Shown: positions 1-8,545, counted from the stretch's first letter. The stretch: 64,000 nt of DNA from an uncultured Clostridia bacterium (GCA_934141445.1 CAKPCF010000006.1:1-64000), one strand, 5' to 3'. The notes: generated from the letters alone by a model not told the origin. Numbers and translations are program-made.

Positions 1-262
1 AAATTTATTTTAACACTAATTTGATGGTATCTTATTTTTTATTTTATAATCCCGAAATTATTTTACACTAACTGAAAAAATTTTATGAATAAATTTAAAT
101 TTAAAAATATAAGTAGATTATGGAAGTATAGCAAAATGTACTATTCCATGTTCTTTTTTATTTGCTTTAAGTATTAAACTTAAAGCTTTTTTTATTTATA
201 AATAAATATTCTGTATTAAATTTATATAAACTTTTATTTGACAATTACAAAATCAAATTATA

Positions 263-291
263 TTGAAAAAAAATAATAAAAATAGTATAAT
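263..291 (+). promoter_or_regulatory. SigA-type promoter of the thymidylate-synthase-like gene
   Basis: TTGAAA (263-268) is followed by a 17-nt spacer and TATAAT (286-291), a near-consensus vegetative promoter. It lies about 50 bases before the start codon at 340, which has its own AGAAGGAG ribosome binding site. The rest of positions 1-339 is AT-rich and I see no other gene or structure in it. Confidence 0.7.
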
Positions 292-339
292 TCAGTTGCA
301 TAATAAAGCGAATTTTATATTAACAGAAGGAGAATATAT

Positions 340-954
340 ATGATAATTGTAACTGAAAATGATTTAAATAAAGCATGGAAAACATCTCTAAAAAAATTAT
401 ACTTAGAAGGAAATAAACCTCAAGATGAAAGATTCTTTAAAATAGATACATTAGTAATAGAATTAAAATCTCCTAAAATTACTAAACCTGATAAATTGTT
501 TCCAATTAACGAAAAAGATATAAATATTATAAACAATTTTATTATATCTGGAGAAAATGAAGAGCAGGTATGTCATGAATGGACAAAACTTTACTATCAT
601 AGATTATTTGATGGCCCTAATTCTCAAATTGAATATATAATAAATAGAATACAAAAAGATAGAGTAGGAATTGCTTGTAATTGGATAAAAGATGATCAAA
701 ATTCAAAAATAAAACCTTGTATGTTAAGTATTACAGCAAGCAATGAAAATGGAAAGCTTAATTTTCAATTACATGCTAGAGCTTGCAATATATATAATAA
801 ATTACTTATGAATCTTCAAGAATTTGTTACTGTGCAACAGTATATAGCAACACAATTGAATTTAACTCTTGGAAAATTTACAATGTTCATAGACTATGCT
901 CAAATTTCTAAAGAAGATGTTATAAATATAGAAAATATATTGCAATTGCTTTAA
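340..954 (+). CDS. Divergent thymidylate-synthase-fold protein
   Basis: The 204-residue protein follows the thymidylate synthase/dCMP hydroxymethylase fold. The C-terminal half contains KDRVGIACNW (106-115), the Pro-Cys of the catalytic loop (P126, C127), a phosphate-binding-like segment HARACN (145-150) and LMNLQEF (156-162), in the same order as in ThyA. The catalytic cysteine is kept. The RSxD signature has become RACN, and the His-x-Tyr pair that binds the dUMP sugar is AQIS (187-190). It is shorter than ThyA (about 264 residues). A different pyrimidine substrate or a non-catalytic role is plausible; I would not call it thyA. It stands alone with its own promoter and native-like codon use. 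Fold assignment is fairly secure, function unknown. Confidence 0.6.
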   Translation: MIIVTENDLNKAWKTSLKKLYLEGNKPQDERFFKIDTLVIELKSPKITKPDKLFPINEKDINIINNFIISGENEEQVCHEWTKLYYHRLFDGPNSQIEYIINRIQKDRVGIACNWIKDDQNSKIKPCMLSITASNENGKLNFQLHARACNIYNKLLMNLQEFVTVQQYIATQLNLTLGKFTMFIDYAQISKEDVINIENILQLL

Positions 955-972
955 ATTTTATATAATACCAAA

Positions 973-1002
973 AATGGAGCACTCTTCCTTGAGTCCTCCA
1001 TT
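973..1002. terminator. Hairpin after the thymidylate-synthase-like gene
   Basis: AATGGAG-c-ACTC, a six-base loop, then GAGT-c-CTCCATT: an 11-pair stem with one C-C mismatch, 19 bases after the upstream stop codon. There is no clear U-run on the + side, so it may be a weak terminator or another RNA structure. A second small hairpin, ACAGC-N5-GCTGT, follows near 1022-1036. Confidence 0.45.
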
Positions 1003-1103
1003 CTTGGTTTGCTCTGCACCATACAGCTGACTGCTGTGCATTGCAACTACAAAATTCAATTGCTTTTTTGCTTTAGCTTATTTTTCTGTTAACTGATAAC
1101 ATT

Positions 1104-1793
1104 TCAGAAATCAAAAACTGTCTTTCCAATGATATTGAACATTTCAGGTAATTCAGAATCCTTGGGTAAAAATACAATATGAGAATCTTTCTCTCCGGCT
1201 TTGATAACTTCCAATGCACATCCGTCAAACCCAATATTTGCATTCTTTATGCACTGTTTCTCTCCCCAAGTTAAACTATCTGGTAAAATCTTGTGAACAA
1301 ATTTTCCTTTCTTAGTCTGTTCAATTGTATCTTCTGATATATCAATCGAAAACGGTAAAACTTTCTGTTCGTTTCTAAAAACCCACAGATGATAAATATT
1401 TACTTCATCAATCAATTGGCTTTCAGCTGGGTACATTTCAATAGCATAATATTCTCCTTTAAAAAAAGTTTTTAGCATCCATCTTTTTTCTTCAAGAGAA
1501 ATAATTTCTCCCAAACAAATTTGAATTGGAAGCTTTTTCTTATAAAACGATACGTATACCACCTCTCCAAGTTCAGGAAATTCAAACTTTGTCAAGTTTA
1601 TCCGGTATTCAAACCCTAATTGCTTCGAATATGTATATAACGAATCTATTACACACATCGAACCTAACTTAAACCACGGTATAGTTTGCTTCATATAGTC
1701 AAATTTTATACTCCTGTTCCAACCATTCCTTTCAATCTCCAGAAACTTTTCTGTATTCTGCTTTACTTTTTCTTTGTTATCCCGCTTTTTCAT
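1104..1793 (-). CDS. DUF7694-like hypothetical protein, probably acquired
   Basis: This 229-residue protein has a lysine-rich start and a central segment with AIEMYPAES and IYHLWVF (about residues 117-140). These recall the small phage-associated DUF7694 family; that is from memory and uncertain. Function is unknown. The gene is visibly richer in G and C than its neighbours and contains two in-frame CGG codons (codon 4, AAG-CGG-GAT, and TAC-CGG-ATA), a codon absent from native-looking genes here except at frameshift sites. It has a strong own promoter (1830-1858) and a GAAAGGGG ribosome binding site, and runs divergently from the gene at 2024. Composition, isolation and codon use suggest recent transfer. 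If CGG really is not read as Arg in this host, this protein would not be made efficiently. Confidence 0.6.
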   Translation of the reverse strand: MKKRDNKEKVKQNTEKFLEIERNGWNRSIKFDYMKQTIPWFKLGSMCVIDSLYTYSKQLGFEYRINLTKFEFPELGEVVYVSFYKKKLPIQICLGEIISLEEKRWMLKTFFKGEYYAIEMYPAESQLIDEVNIYHLWVFRNEQKVLPFSIDISEDTIEQTKKGKFVHKILPDSLTWGEKQCIKNANIGFDGCALEVIKAGEKDSHIVFLPKDSELPEMFNIIGKTVFDF

Positions 1794-1829
1794 ATAAATA
1801 AGCCCCTTTCTAAGTTTGATAACAAGCCT

Positions 1830-1858
1830 ATTTTATCATTTTCTCATCGCTTTGTCAA
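1830..1858 (-). promoter_or_regulatory. Strong SigA-type promoter for 1104-1793
   Basis: On the minus strand a perfect TTGACA (1858-1853), a 17-nt spacer and TAAAAT (1835-1830). The promoter points away from the one at 1876-1904; the two -35 boxes are only 17 bases apart and flank the inverted repeat at 1863-1882. Confidence 0.75.
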
Positions 1859-1862
1859 ATTT

Positions 1863-1882
1863 ATGTAAACTTTTATTTACAT
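1863..1882. promoter_or_regulatory. Inverted repeat ATGTAAA-N6-TTTACAT, candidate operator
   Basis: ATGTAAA (1863-1869), six bases, TTTACAT (1876-1882). It sits between two divergent promoters and overlaps the -35 box of the rightward one. Half-sites and spacing are the same as in the longer palindrome at 16786-16809, which lies in the promoter of a small XRE-type repressor. The same regulator, or a relative, may bind both. Confidence 0.5.
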
Positions 1883-1904
1883 TTTATGTTAATTGTTATA
1901 TAAT
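1876..1904 (+). promoter_or_regulatory. SigA-type promoter for 2024-2467
   Basis: TTTACA (1876-1881), 17-nt spacer, TATAAT (1899-1904). Transcription would start near 1911 and leave a leader of about 110 bases before the ribosome binding site AGGAAGG. Confidence 0.6.
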
Positions 1905-2023
1905 ATAAATGTAAGTTTTTAAACTTATCTTTCCCTTTTTTCCTAATTAGTAAGGGTAACCTTGCGATTAGTTTATATATAGTCCGTTTATACACCTGTT
2001 TTATTTTTAGGAAGGTTTTTGCT

Positions 2024-2467
2024 ATGGCTAAAGATGACATCAAATATTTGATTACTACCACGTTGTACGCTAACATTTTGGTGTTCTTTTGTTCACTACA
2101 AAGTTTAGCATTCCCTGTAAGCTTGTCTCCGGAATCATGGGCAAATAATTTTGAAGTAAAATTTGCTCTTCCTGTTGAAAAACTACCGTTTTTACTGATT
2201 TTGGGATTTGTTGCTGCTATACTCAACCTTAAGTTCTGCAACAACATTCTCCCGAAAATTTGGAAAGGCAACTTAATGCGAAACATTTGTAAAGTAATTT
2301 ACTTTACAATTGGTTTTAGCTTATTGGCTACTGTGTACCTATATATTTTAGGAGCTGAATTCCATATGTACATCCTGTTAAATGGATTTGAGTGTGGAAT
2401 GCTTGTTTCCATGGTAGTTACGATGGTTAAAATTGCATACTTTCCACCGGAAGCAGTAGAAGACTAA
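2024..2467 (+). CDS. Small multi-spanning membrane protein, unknown
   Basis: The 147-residue protein has about four hydrophobic segments (roughly 8-30, 54-72, 90-110 and 112-137) and a short acidic tail (EAVED). I recognise no family. The start is supported by AGGAAGG seven bases upstream. It is richer in GC and in CCG and CTT/CTC codons than neighbouring genes, stands alone, and has its own promoter and a strong GC-rich terminator. That cassette-like layout recurs at 32776-33156 and 39280-40017. Transfer is an inference from composition and context. Confidence 0.6.
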   Translation: MAKDDIKYLITTTLYANILVFFCSLQSLAFPVSLSPESWANNFEVKFALPVEKLPFLLILGFVAAILNLKFCNNILPKIWKGNLMRNICKVIYFTIGFSLLATVYLYILGAEFHMYILLNGFECGMLVSMVVTMVKIAYFPPEAVED

Positions 2468-2500
2468 TCGCAATCAAAAGTAAAAAGATTTCTTTTTCTT

Positions 2501-2540
2501 CCCCCAAAAGATACACTTCGTATCTACTGGGGTCTTTTTT
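2501..2540 (+). terminator. Rho-independent terminator
   Basis: CCCC, then AAAGATAC, loop acttc, GTATCT, and GGGG, followed by TCTTTTTT. The GC-rich base and U-run directly follow the membrane-protein gene ending at 2467. Confidence 0.8.
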
Positions 2541-3021
2541 ATTTATAAATTTATTTTATTTACAAAATGGTATTTTAGTTTCAAGAAAATAACTTGTCCT
2601 TTTAATTTACAAAATTTTTAATATATTAAAAGCCACAGCAATGCTATGACTTTCGTATATTAGCTTCTAGAAACTTTAACGTCTCTCTACTCATACATCT
2701 ATATTCATATAGATATTTTGAAGTTTAGCTTAAATTGAGAATGAATTAAAATTTATTATTGACATAACCAAGATTGAGAATGATAAAACTATAGATATAA
2801 AACTAAAAAAACGATATACCTAAATTTATTATGCATCTTTTTTCCACTTTTTTCAATATTAAAAAAAGCAGAATATATCACTATATTTCTGCTTTATAAA
2901 TTCTTTTGTCAAAATATAATTTATATTGAATTATATTTTCTAATATTCGACATTATTCATTTTATTATTTGTAAAATCTATATCTAGTAAACTGTTAATC
3001 CTTTTATTAAAGTATTACTCT
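2541..3021. other. Intergenic stretch with no gene seen
   Basis: About 480 AT-rich bases between the convergent genes at 2024-2467 and 3022-4437. Apart from the terminator-like hairpin at 2862-2896 I see no credible reading frame with a ribosome binding site, no tRNA and no repeat. Confidence 0.5.
2862..2896 (-). terminator. Terminator-like hairpin downstream of the M18 peptidase
   Basis: AAAGCAGAATATA, loop tcac, TATATTTCTGCTTT: a long stem with one bulged T. On the minus strand it is followed by a U-run (the As at 2861-2867). It lies about 125 bases past the stop codon of the minus-strand operon ending at 3022. Confidence 0.55.
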
Positions 3022-4437
3022 CTAATCTCTATAAAAAGCTTCATATGCTTGATATGCTTGATAAATATCATATTTGCTTGTTATTTCATAAGGTGAATGC
3101 ATTGCCATTACTGGTACACCACAATCTAGTACATCCATACCTCTATTAGCAAAAGTAAGTGCTATTGTACCTCCACCACCTTTGTCAACTTTTCCAAGTT
3201 CTGCTGATTGATACTGAGCTTTTGCATTATCAAATGTTTTTCTAACCTTTGCAATAAATTCTGCTGAAGCTTCTGAGCCACCTGATTTTCCTCTAGCTCC
3301 ACCATATTTAGAAATGCAAATTCCTTTTCCAAATTCAGCACTATTTCTCTTTTCAAAAACATCTGAGAAATTAGGATCATAAGCAGCTGTAACATCTGCT
3401 GATAAAACTTCTGAATTTGAAAATACTTTTTCAAGCATATTTAATTTATTTTGATTTGTTCTTTCTAAAAGTTCAACAATAAACTTTTCAAAGATTCTTG
3501 TTTCCATTCCTGTATTTCCGATAAATCCAACTTCTTCTCTATCTGTTAATACACAAATTGCTGTTCTTTCTGGATTATTTATATTTAATAATCCTCTTAA
3601 AGCTGTATAACAACAAACTTTATCATCTTGACCATAAGCAGCAACCATACTTCCATCAAATCCAATACTTCTTGCTTTAAAAGCTGGTACAAATTCTATA
3701 TCAGAACTTGTAAAATCAATCTCTGTAATTCCATATTTTTGATTTAATATATTTAATATATTTAGTTTTATTTTTTCAGATACCTTTTCTGCTGTATTAC
3801 CTGTTTCATAAGGTATTGTGCCAACCAACACATTCAATTCTTCACCTGAAATGCCATCTTTCAATTTTCTCTCATTTTGTGCTTGTGATAAATGAGGTGG
3901 TAAATCAGATATTACAAAAGCAGACTCTGCATTATCTTCACCCCATACAGCTTTAATTTTTTCTCCATCTTCTTTTACAAATAAAGCATGCATGCTAAGT
4001 GGAATTGTCGCCCATTGATATTTTCTAATTCCACCATAATAATGTGTTTTAAACATAGAAAATCCTGAATTTTCACATAATGGATTTTGTTTTAAATCTA
4101 TTCTTGGAGAATCAGCATGTGCTGCAACAATTTTCAAACCATTTTCTAAAGGTTCTTTTCCAATAACAGCTGCAAATATATTTCTATCTCTATTTTCAAA
4201 ATATACTTTATCTCCAAAATGTAATTCAGAACAATCATATATATTTTTGAAACCATTTTTCTTCAAAATTTCTTTTGAAATCTCAACTATTTCTTTTTCA
4301 GTTTTTCCATTATTTAAGTAATACATATATTCATTTGAAAACTTAAAAATTTCTTTCTTTTCCTCTTCTGATTTTCCTTCCCAACCATTTTTCTTATTTA
4401 AAAATAACTTTTCTTTTAAGCTCTCTGCACTTTCCAT
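3022..4437 (-). CDS. M18-family aminopeptidase
   Basis: A zinc aminopeptidase of the M18 (aspartyl aminopeptidase/aminopeptidase I) family, a cytosolic tetrahedral enzyme that removes N-terminal residues. The 471-residue length is typical. Visible motifs are AAHADSPRIDLK (105-116, metal-binding H107 with D109), AAYGQDDKV (266-274), the Glu pair in DREEVG (299-304), a glycine-rich KGGGGT near 420 and MHSPYE (446-451) with the C-terminal metal-binding His. The start follows AGGAGGAAATAT. It is the last gene of a minus-strand run with rnhB and two nucleoside phosphorylases, suggesting a recycling operon. Confidence 0.92.
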   Translation of the reverse strand: MESAESLKEKLFLNKKNGWEGKSEEEKKEIFKFSNEYMYYLNNGKTEKEIVEISKEILKKNGFKNIYDCSELHFGDKVYFENRDRNIFAAVIGKEPLENGLKIVAAHADSPRIDLKQNPLCENSGFSMFKTHYYGGIRKYQWATIPLSMHALFVKEDGEKIKAVWGEDNAESAFVISDLPPHLSQAQNERKLKDGISGEELNVLVGTIPYETGNTAEKVSEKIKLNILNILNQKYGITEIDFTSSDIEFVPAFKARSIGFDGSMVAAYGQDDKVCCYTALRGLLNINNPERTAICVLTDREEVGFIGNTGMETRIFEKFIVELLERTNQNKLNMLEKVFSNSEVLSADVTAAYDPNFSDVFEKRNSAEFGKGICISKYGGARGKSGGSEASAEFIAKVRKTFDNAKAQYQSAELGKVDKGGGGTIALTFANRGMDVLDCGVPVMAMHSPYEITSKYDIYQAYQAYEAFYRD

Positions 4438-4482
4438 ATATTTCCTCCTATCTTTTGTTAATATATCAAATATAAAAATATT

Positions 4483-5784
4483 TTATACAATATCTAAAAT
4501 AACACTAGTTTTTTTGACTTTTCTAATTGATGTTTTATATGCTTTTTGTAAGTTTTCAACACCATTTTCAGCAGATTCGGCTGTTGAAGCATGAATGTAT
4601 GCTAAAACATCACCAACATTTACTTCATCACCAATTTTCTTAACCAAAGTAATACCAACAGTATTATCAATTTTGTCTTCTTTTGTTTTTCTACCAGCAC
4701 CTAAATCTAGGCAAACTTGCCCAACAATTTTAGCATCTAGTTTTTCAATATAGCCTTCTTCATTAGAAATTAAAGGAGTAATAAATTTTGCCTTTTCAAA
4801 TTTTTCTGGTTCTTCAACATAAGATACATCTCCACCTTGCTTTTTAACAAGCTCTTTAAATTTTTCAAAAGCTTTACCACTTTCTATTACTTCTAATATT
4901 TTTTCTTTATTTTCTGCAATATTTTCGCCTTTCTTAGCTGCTTTAATCATATATGCTCCAAGTGTTAATATAACTTCTTTTACATCAGCAGGCATATCTC
5001 CTTTTAAAGCTTTTATAGCTTCTACCACTTCTAATGAATTTCCAACTGTATATCCCAAAGGTTCTTCCATTGAAGTTATTATACATTTTGTATCTCTTTT
5101 TGCCCAAGCTCCAATCAAGTTCATCATTTTAGCTAAATTTTTAGCTTCAGCCTTTGTTTTCATAAATGCTCCAGAACCGCAAGTAACATCTAATACAATA
5201 TGATTAGCTCCAGAAGCAATTTTTTTACTCATAATGCTTGAAGCAATTAGTGGCATGCTTTTAGCACAACTAATTGTATCTCTTAGTGCGTATATTTTCT
5301 TATCAGCTGGTGCTAAATTCAATGTTTGAGTTATTAAGCTTATTCCTATATCTTTTACATTTTCTTTAAATTCTTCTATTGATAAATTTACTTTATAACC
5401 TGGAATTGACTCTAATTTATCTGCTGTTCCACCTGTTATTCCCAAACCTCTTCCAGACATTTTAGCAACCGGAATATCTAAAGAAGCTATAATTGGTGCT
5501 AATATTAAAGTTATCTTATCACCAATTCCTCCTGTACTATGTTTATCTACTATATTATCTGAAATATCACTCAAATCCAAAATTTCTCCTGAATTTGCCA
5601 TAGCAATTGTTAGGTTTAATATTTCATCCGAAGTCATACCATTTATACAAATAGCCATTATTAGAGCTGCTGCCTGATAATCCGGAATTTTTCCATTTGT
5701 GTAATTTTCAACAAAAAACTCTATTTCTTCTTTTGAAAGTTCTTTTTCATCTTTCTTTTTATCTAGTATTTCTAAAATATCCAT
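4483..5784 (-). CDS. pdp: Pyrimidine-nucleoside phosphorylase
   Basis: Reversible phosphorolysis of uridine, thymidine or deoxyuridine to base plus (deoxy)ribose-1-phosphate, for salvage. The protein is about 433 residues from the ATG at 5784, chosen because AAAGGA lies upstream; an earlier in-frame start at 5814 has none. It has the phosphate loop KHSTGGIGDK, the glycine-rich GRGLGITGGT, ALRD, and the catalytic pattern SSIMSKK, where Ser and Lys match E. coli Ser186 and Lys190. GSGAFM follows, so the active site looks complete. The adjacent upstream gene is a paralogue lacking part of this site. Confidence 0.93.
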   Translation of the reverse strand: MDILEILDKKKDEKELSKEEIEFFVENYTNGKIPDYQAAALIMAICINGMTSDEILNLTIAMANSGEILDLSDISDNIVDKHSTGGIGDKITLILAPIIASLDIPVAKMSGRGLGITGGTADKLESIPGYKVNLSIEEFKENVKDIGISLITQTLNLAPADKKIYALRDTISCAKSMPLIASSIMSKKIASGANHIVLDVTCGSGAFMKTKAEAKNLAKMMNLIGAWAKRDTKCIITSMEEPLGYTVGNSLEVVEAIKALKGDMPADVKEVILTLGAYMIKAAKKGENIAENKEKILEVIESGKAFEKFKELVKKQGGDVSYVEEPEKFEKAKFITPLISNEEGYIEKLDAKIVGQVCLDLGAGRKTKEDKIDNTVGITLVKKIGDEVNVGDVLAYIHASTAESAENGVENLQKAYKTSIRKVKKTSVILDIV

Positions 5785-5840
5785 TTTTATTTTATTCCTT
5801 TCTTTTAAGCACAACAGATTTTATAATTTTAAATCATTCT

Positions 5841-7142
5841 TTATAATATCTCTAAAACTCTTGATTTTACATTTAGCTTTCTATTAGTAACTACAAAAGC
5901 TTCTTGCAAATTTTTAGTTGCACCTAAAACCTTACTTTCATCATCTGTATGAATATATGCAACAATTTCTCCACTACTTACTTTATCACCAATTTTCTTT
6001 TTTAGTACAATTCCGGCTTTTCTATTTATCTCTTCTTGATTTTTCATTCTTCCAGCACCTAAATAAATAGCAATACTTCCTACCATGTCTGCATCAATAC
6101 TTTCAACTGTTCCACTTTCAGTTGAATAAACTGGCATAATGCATTTAGCTTCTGGAAATCTTTCAGGATGTTCTACATATTCTAAACTACCATACTGTGC
6201 TACAATCATTTCCTTAAACTTTTCGTAAGCTTTTCCACTTTTTATTGTTTCTCGAATTAACATTGCATTCTGGTCTAAATTTTTATTATTTGTTGCCAAA
6301 GAAAGCATAACACTTCCTAAAGCAATAACAACCTCTCCAACATCTTGTGGCATACTTCCTCTCAATGAAGCAATTGTTTCTTTCATCTCTAAATTATGTC
6401 CAATTGAATATCCCAAAGGTTCATCCATTGAAGTAATTACACATCCAACTTCTTTTCCTAAAGACTTACCAAGCCTATTTAGTAATTTTGCTAACCTTTT
6501 AGCCTCTTCTCTTGTTTTTATATAAGTACCTCTACCACAAGTTATATCAAATACAAATTTATTTCCACCAGTAGCCAGTTTTAAACTCATTAAACTAGCT
6601 GCAATTAGTGGTAAACTATTCGAACATCCAATTTGATTTCTAAGTTTATACATTTTATTTTCAACTGGTGCTAAATTAAAATTCTGTTCAATAATACTTA
6701 CACCAACTTTTTTTATATTCTCTTTAAACTCATCAAGAGTTATATCTGGATCAAATCCTGGAATTGATTCTAATTTATCTATCGTTCCACCTGATATTCC
6801 ATATCCTCTACTTGATACTTTTGCAACTGGAATTCCTAAAGCAGCAATTACTGGCATTAAAATAATAGTAACTTTATCTCCAATTCCTCCTGTACTATGT
6901 TTATCTACTATATTATCTGCAATTTCACTTAAATCTATTACTGTTCCTGATTCTGCCATTGCTTTTACTAATTCAAGTATTTCGGTTTCTGTCAATCCAT
7001 TTATATAAATATAACTCATTAAGGCTGCTGCTTGAGCATCAGTAATCTCATCTTTTCCATATTTTCCAACAAAATATCTTATTTCATCTCTATTTAATTC
7101 TTTCTTTTCTCTTTTCTTTTGAATAATACTTTTTATATCCAT
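5841..7142 (-). CDS. Pyrimidine-nucleoside phosphorylase paralogue with altered active site
   Basis: A second member of the thymidine/pyrimidine phosphorylase family, about 433 residues, immediately upstream of the canonical copy. KHSTGGIGDK and SRGYGISGGT are intact. However the catalytic segment reads AASLMSLK where the canonical enzyme has SSIMSKK: the position of E. coli Lys190 is Leu, with Lys one residue later. ALRD has become KLRN and GSGAFM has become GRGTYI. It may use another nucleoside or have lost phosphorolysis. The start is ambiguous: the ATG at 7142, or a TTG at 7148; the AGGAG is about 33 bases upstream, separated by a perfect 6-bp hairpin. Confidence 0.85.
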   Translation of the reverse strand: MDIKSIIQKKREKKELNRDEIRYFVGKYGKDEITDAQAAALMSYIYINGLTETEILELVKAMAESGTVIDLSEIADNIVDKHSTGGIGDKVTIILMPVIAALGIPVAKVSSRGYGISGGTIDKLESIPGFDPDITLDEFKENIKKVGVSIIEQNFNLAPVENKMYKLRNQIGCSNSLPLIAASLMSLKLATGGNKFVFDITCGRGTYIKTREEAKRLAKLLNRLGKSLGKEVGCVITSMDEPLGYSIGHNLEMKETIASLRGSMPQDVGEVVIALGSVMLSLATNNKNLDQNAMLIRETIKSGKAYEKFKEMIVAQYGSLEYVEHPERFPEAKCIMPVYSTESGTVESIDADMVGSIAIYLGAGRMKNQEEINRKAGIVLKKKIGDKVSSGEIVAYIHTDDESKVLGATKNLQEAFVVTNRKLNVKSRVLEIL

Positions 7143-7152
7143 TAGCAATTTT

Positions 7153-7180
7153 GAACTAAATTATAGTTCTTTATTCTCCT
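7153..7180 (-). promoter_or_regulatory. Hairpin between ribosome binding site and start codon
   Basis: On the minus strand AGGAG (7180-7176) is followed by GAACTA-taatt-TAGTTC (7169-7153) and then by the TTG at 7148 and ATG at 7142. If the six-pair hairpin forms, the 33-base distance to the start shrinks to a workable 10-16 bases. It could tune translation of the altered phosphorylase. Confidence 0.45.
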
Positions 7181-7224
7181 TTCTTTTGTATATTATGTAA
7201 AAATAATCCACTCTCTTTTGCAAT

Positions 7225-7851
7225 TTATATAAAATTCTTTATAAAACTTCTTCTATGTAACATACATGGTCCATATTCTTTAAGAGCTTGTATATGTGCT
7301 GCTGTTCCATATCCTTTATGTTTAGCAAATCCATATTCAGGGAATACTTTATCCCATTCAAGCATCATTCTGTCCCTTGTAACTTTTGCAATAATTGAAG
7401 CAGCTGCAATGGAATATTCTTTTGCATCACCCTTTATTATTGATTTATAAGGAATTCCATGTGTTTCTATATGTGTTAAAGCATCAATTAAAATTAAATC
7501 TGGTTTAACTTCTAATCCTTCTATTGCTTTTTTTACACCTAGTTTTGTAGCATTTAAAATATTTATTTCATCAATTGTTTTCTGGTCTACAATTCCAACA
7601 CTATAACTAACAGCCTGTGAAATTATTTCTTCAAAAACCTTTTCTCTCTTCTTTTCTGATACTTTTTTAGAATCATTAACACCTTCAATTAAAGAATCTA
7701 CTGGTAATATAACAGCACCAACTACTACTGGTCCTGCCAAAGGTCCTCTACCTGCTTCATCTATTCCACATATATATTTAACATTTTCATTGTACAAACT
7801 TAGTTCTTCTTTTTTTAAATTATTTAGTCTCTCTAATTCTTTTTCTTTCAT
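7225..7851 (-). CDS. rnhB: Ribonuclease HII
   Basis: Endonuclease that cuts RNA in RNA/DNA hybrids and at single ribonucleotides in DNA. The 208-residue protein has the diagnostic DEAGRGPLAGPVVVGAV (31-47), the catalytic Asp in LILIDA (about 119-124), and AAASIIAKVTRDR (149-161). The start has a clear AAAGGA. It sits in the minus-strand operon between a prepilin-like gene and the phosphorylases. Confidence 0.95.
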   Translation of the reverse strand: MKEKELERLNNLKKEELSLYNENVKYICGIDEAGRGPLAGPVVVGAVILPVDSLIEGVNDSKKVSEKKREKVFEEIISQAVSYSVGIVDQKTIDEINILNATKLGVKKAIEGLEVKPDLILIDALTHIETHGIPYKSIIKGDAKEYSIAAASIIAKVTRDRMMLEWDKVFPEYGFAKHKGYGTAAHIQALKEYGPCMLHRRSFIKNFI

Positions 7852-7897
7852 TTTAATGTCATTCCTTTCAAGTTCACTACTGCAATTTAATAATAGT

Positions 7898-8389
7898 TTA
7901 ATTGCTATATGCTTTCATTTCAGTTAATGAGTATATTGTATTTGAATTTTTTCCTTTAAATCCTTTTGAATACACAATTTCTCCACTTTTGTAATTTACA
8001 TAATAATATTCCCCACTATCTAACATTTCTGGACTAAAGCCATTATTTGAAAGAATAGTTTTGTCCCATTTATACCAATACTCATTATTCGATTCATCAG
8101 ATGAAACACCATATTTGTCCATATCTGAAATATTAACTTTATATCCTATATTATCATCTCCATTTCCTAGTCCATTAGCAGATTGTGATTCATCATTTTC
8201 AAATTCATATTTTTCGTAAATAGTTTCTGCTTTTGCTTTAATCATTGACATATCAGTTATATAAGTTTTTACTTTTGAATCATACATAAGGTCTGTAGTT
8301 GTTGATATTGTAACGCTTGCTAATATTCCAAGAACTATTATAGTAACTACCAAAACAGATAGTGTAACACCTTTTTGATTTTTTAACAT
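7898..8389 (-). CDS. Type IV prepilin-like protein
   Basis: The N-terminus MLKNQKG-VTLSVLVVTIIVLGIL has the charged leader, Gly cleavage site and about 20-residue hydrophobic helix of type IV pilins and pseudopilins. The conserved Glu at mature position 5 is missing (V-T-L-S-V). The remainder (about 140 residues) is a hydrophilic head with YYVNYKSGEIVY near the end. It resembles the gene at 33360-33839 in plan. No pilus assembly genes are in the window. The start follows GGAGG. Confidence 0.7.
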   Translation of the reverse strand: MLKNQKGVTLSVLVVTIIVLGILASVTISTTTDLMYDSKVKTYITDMSMIKAKAETIYEKYEFENDESQSANGLGNGDDNIGYKVNISDMDKYGVSSDESNNEYWYKWDKTILSNNGFSPEMLDSGEYYYVNYKSGEIVYSKGFKGKNSNTIYSLTEMKAYSN

Positions 8390-8494
8390 TTTTCCTCCGA
8401 ATTTTAAGTTTATTTTAATTTTTCATTTGTATTATATCCATAGAGAGAAAATTTTTCAATACAAATAGAAAATTTTTCAATATAAATATATTGC

Positions 8495-8524
8495 TTGTTT
8501 AATTCATTAGAGATAAGATATAAT
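8495..8524 (+). promoter_or_regulatory. Candidate promoter of the HtrA gene
   Basis: TTGTTT (8495-8500), an 18-nt spacer and TATAAT (8519-8524). It is very close to the AGGAGG at 8532, so the leader would be short; another promoter further upstream is possible. Confidence 0.4.
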
Positions 8525-8545
8525 ATAAATTAGGAGGTAGGAAAA

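Noticed and set aside
1873..2286. Minus-strand reading frame opposite the membrane protein at 2024
   Set aside because: No ribosome binding site and no membrane or domain logic. The + strand gene has promoter, site and terminator.
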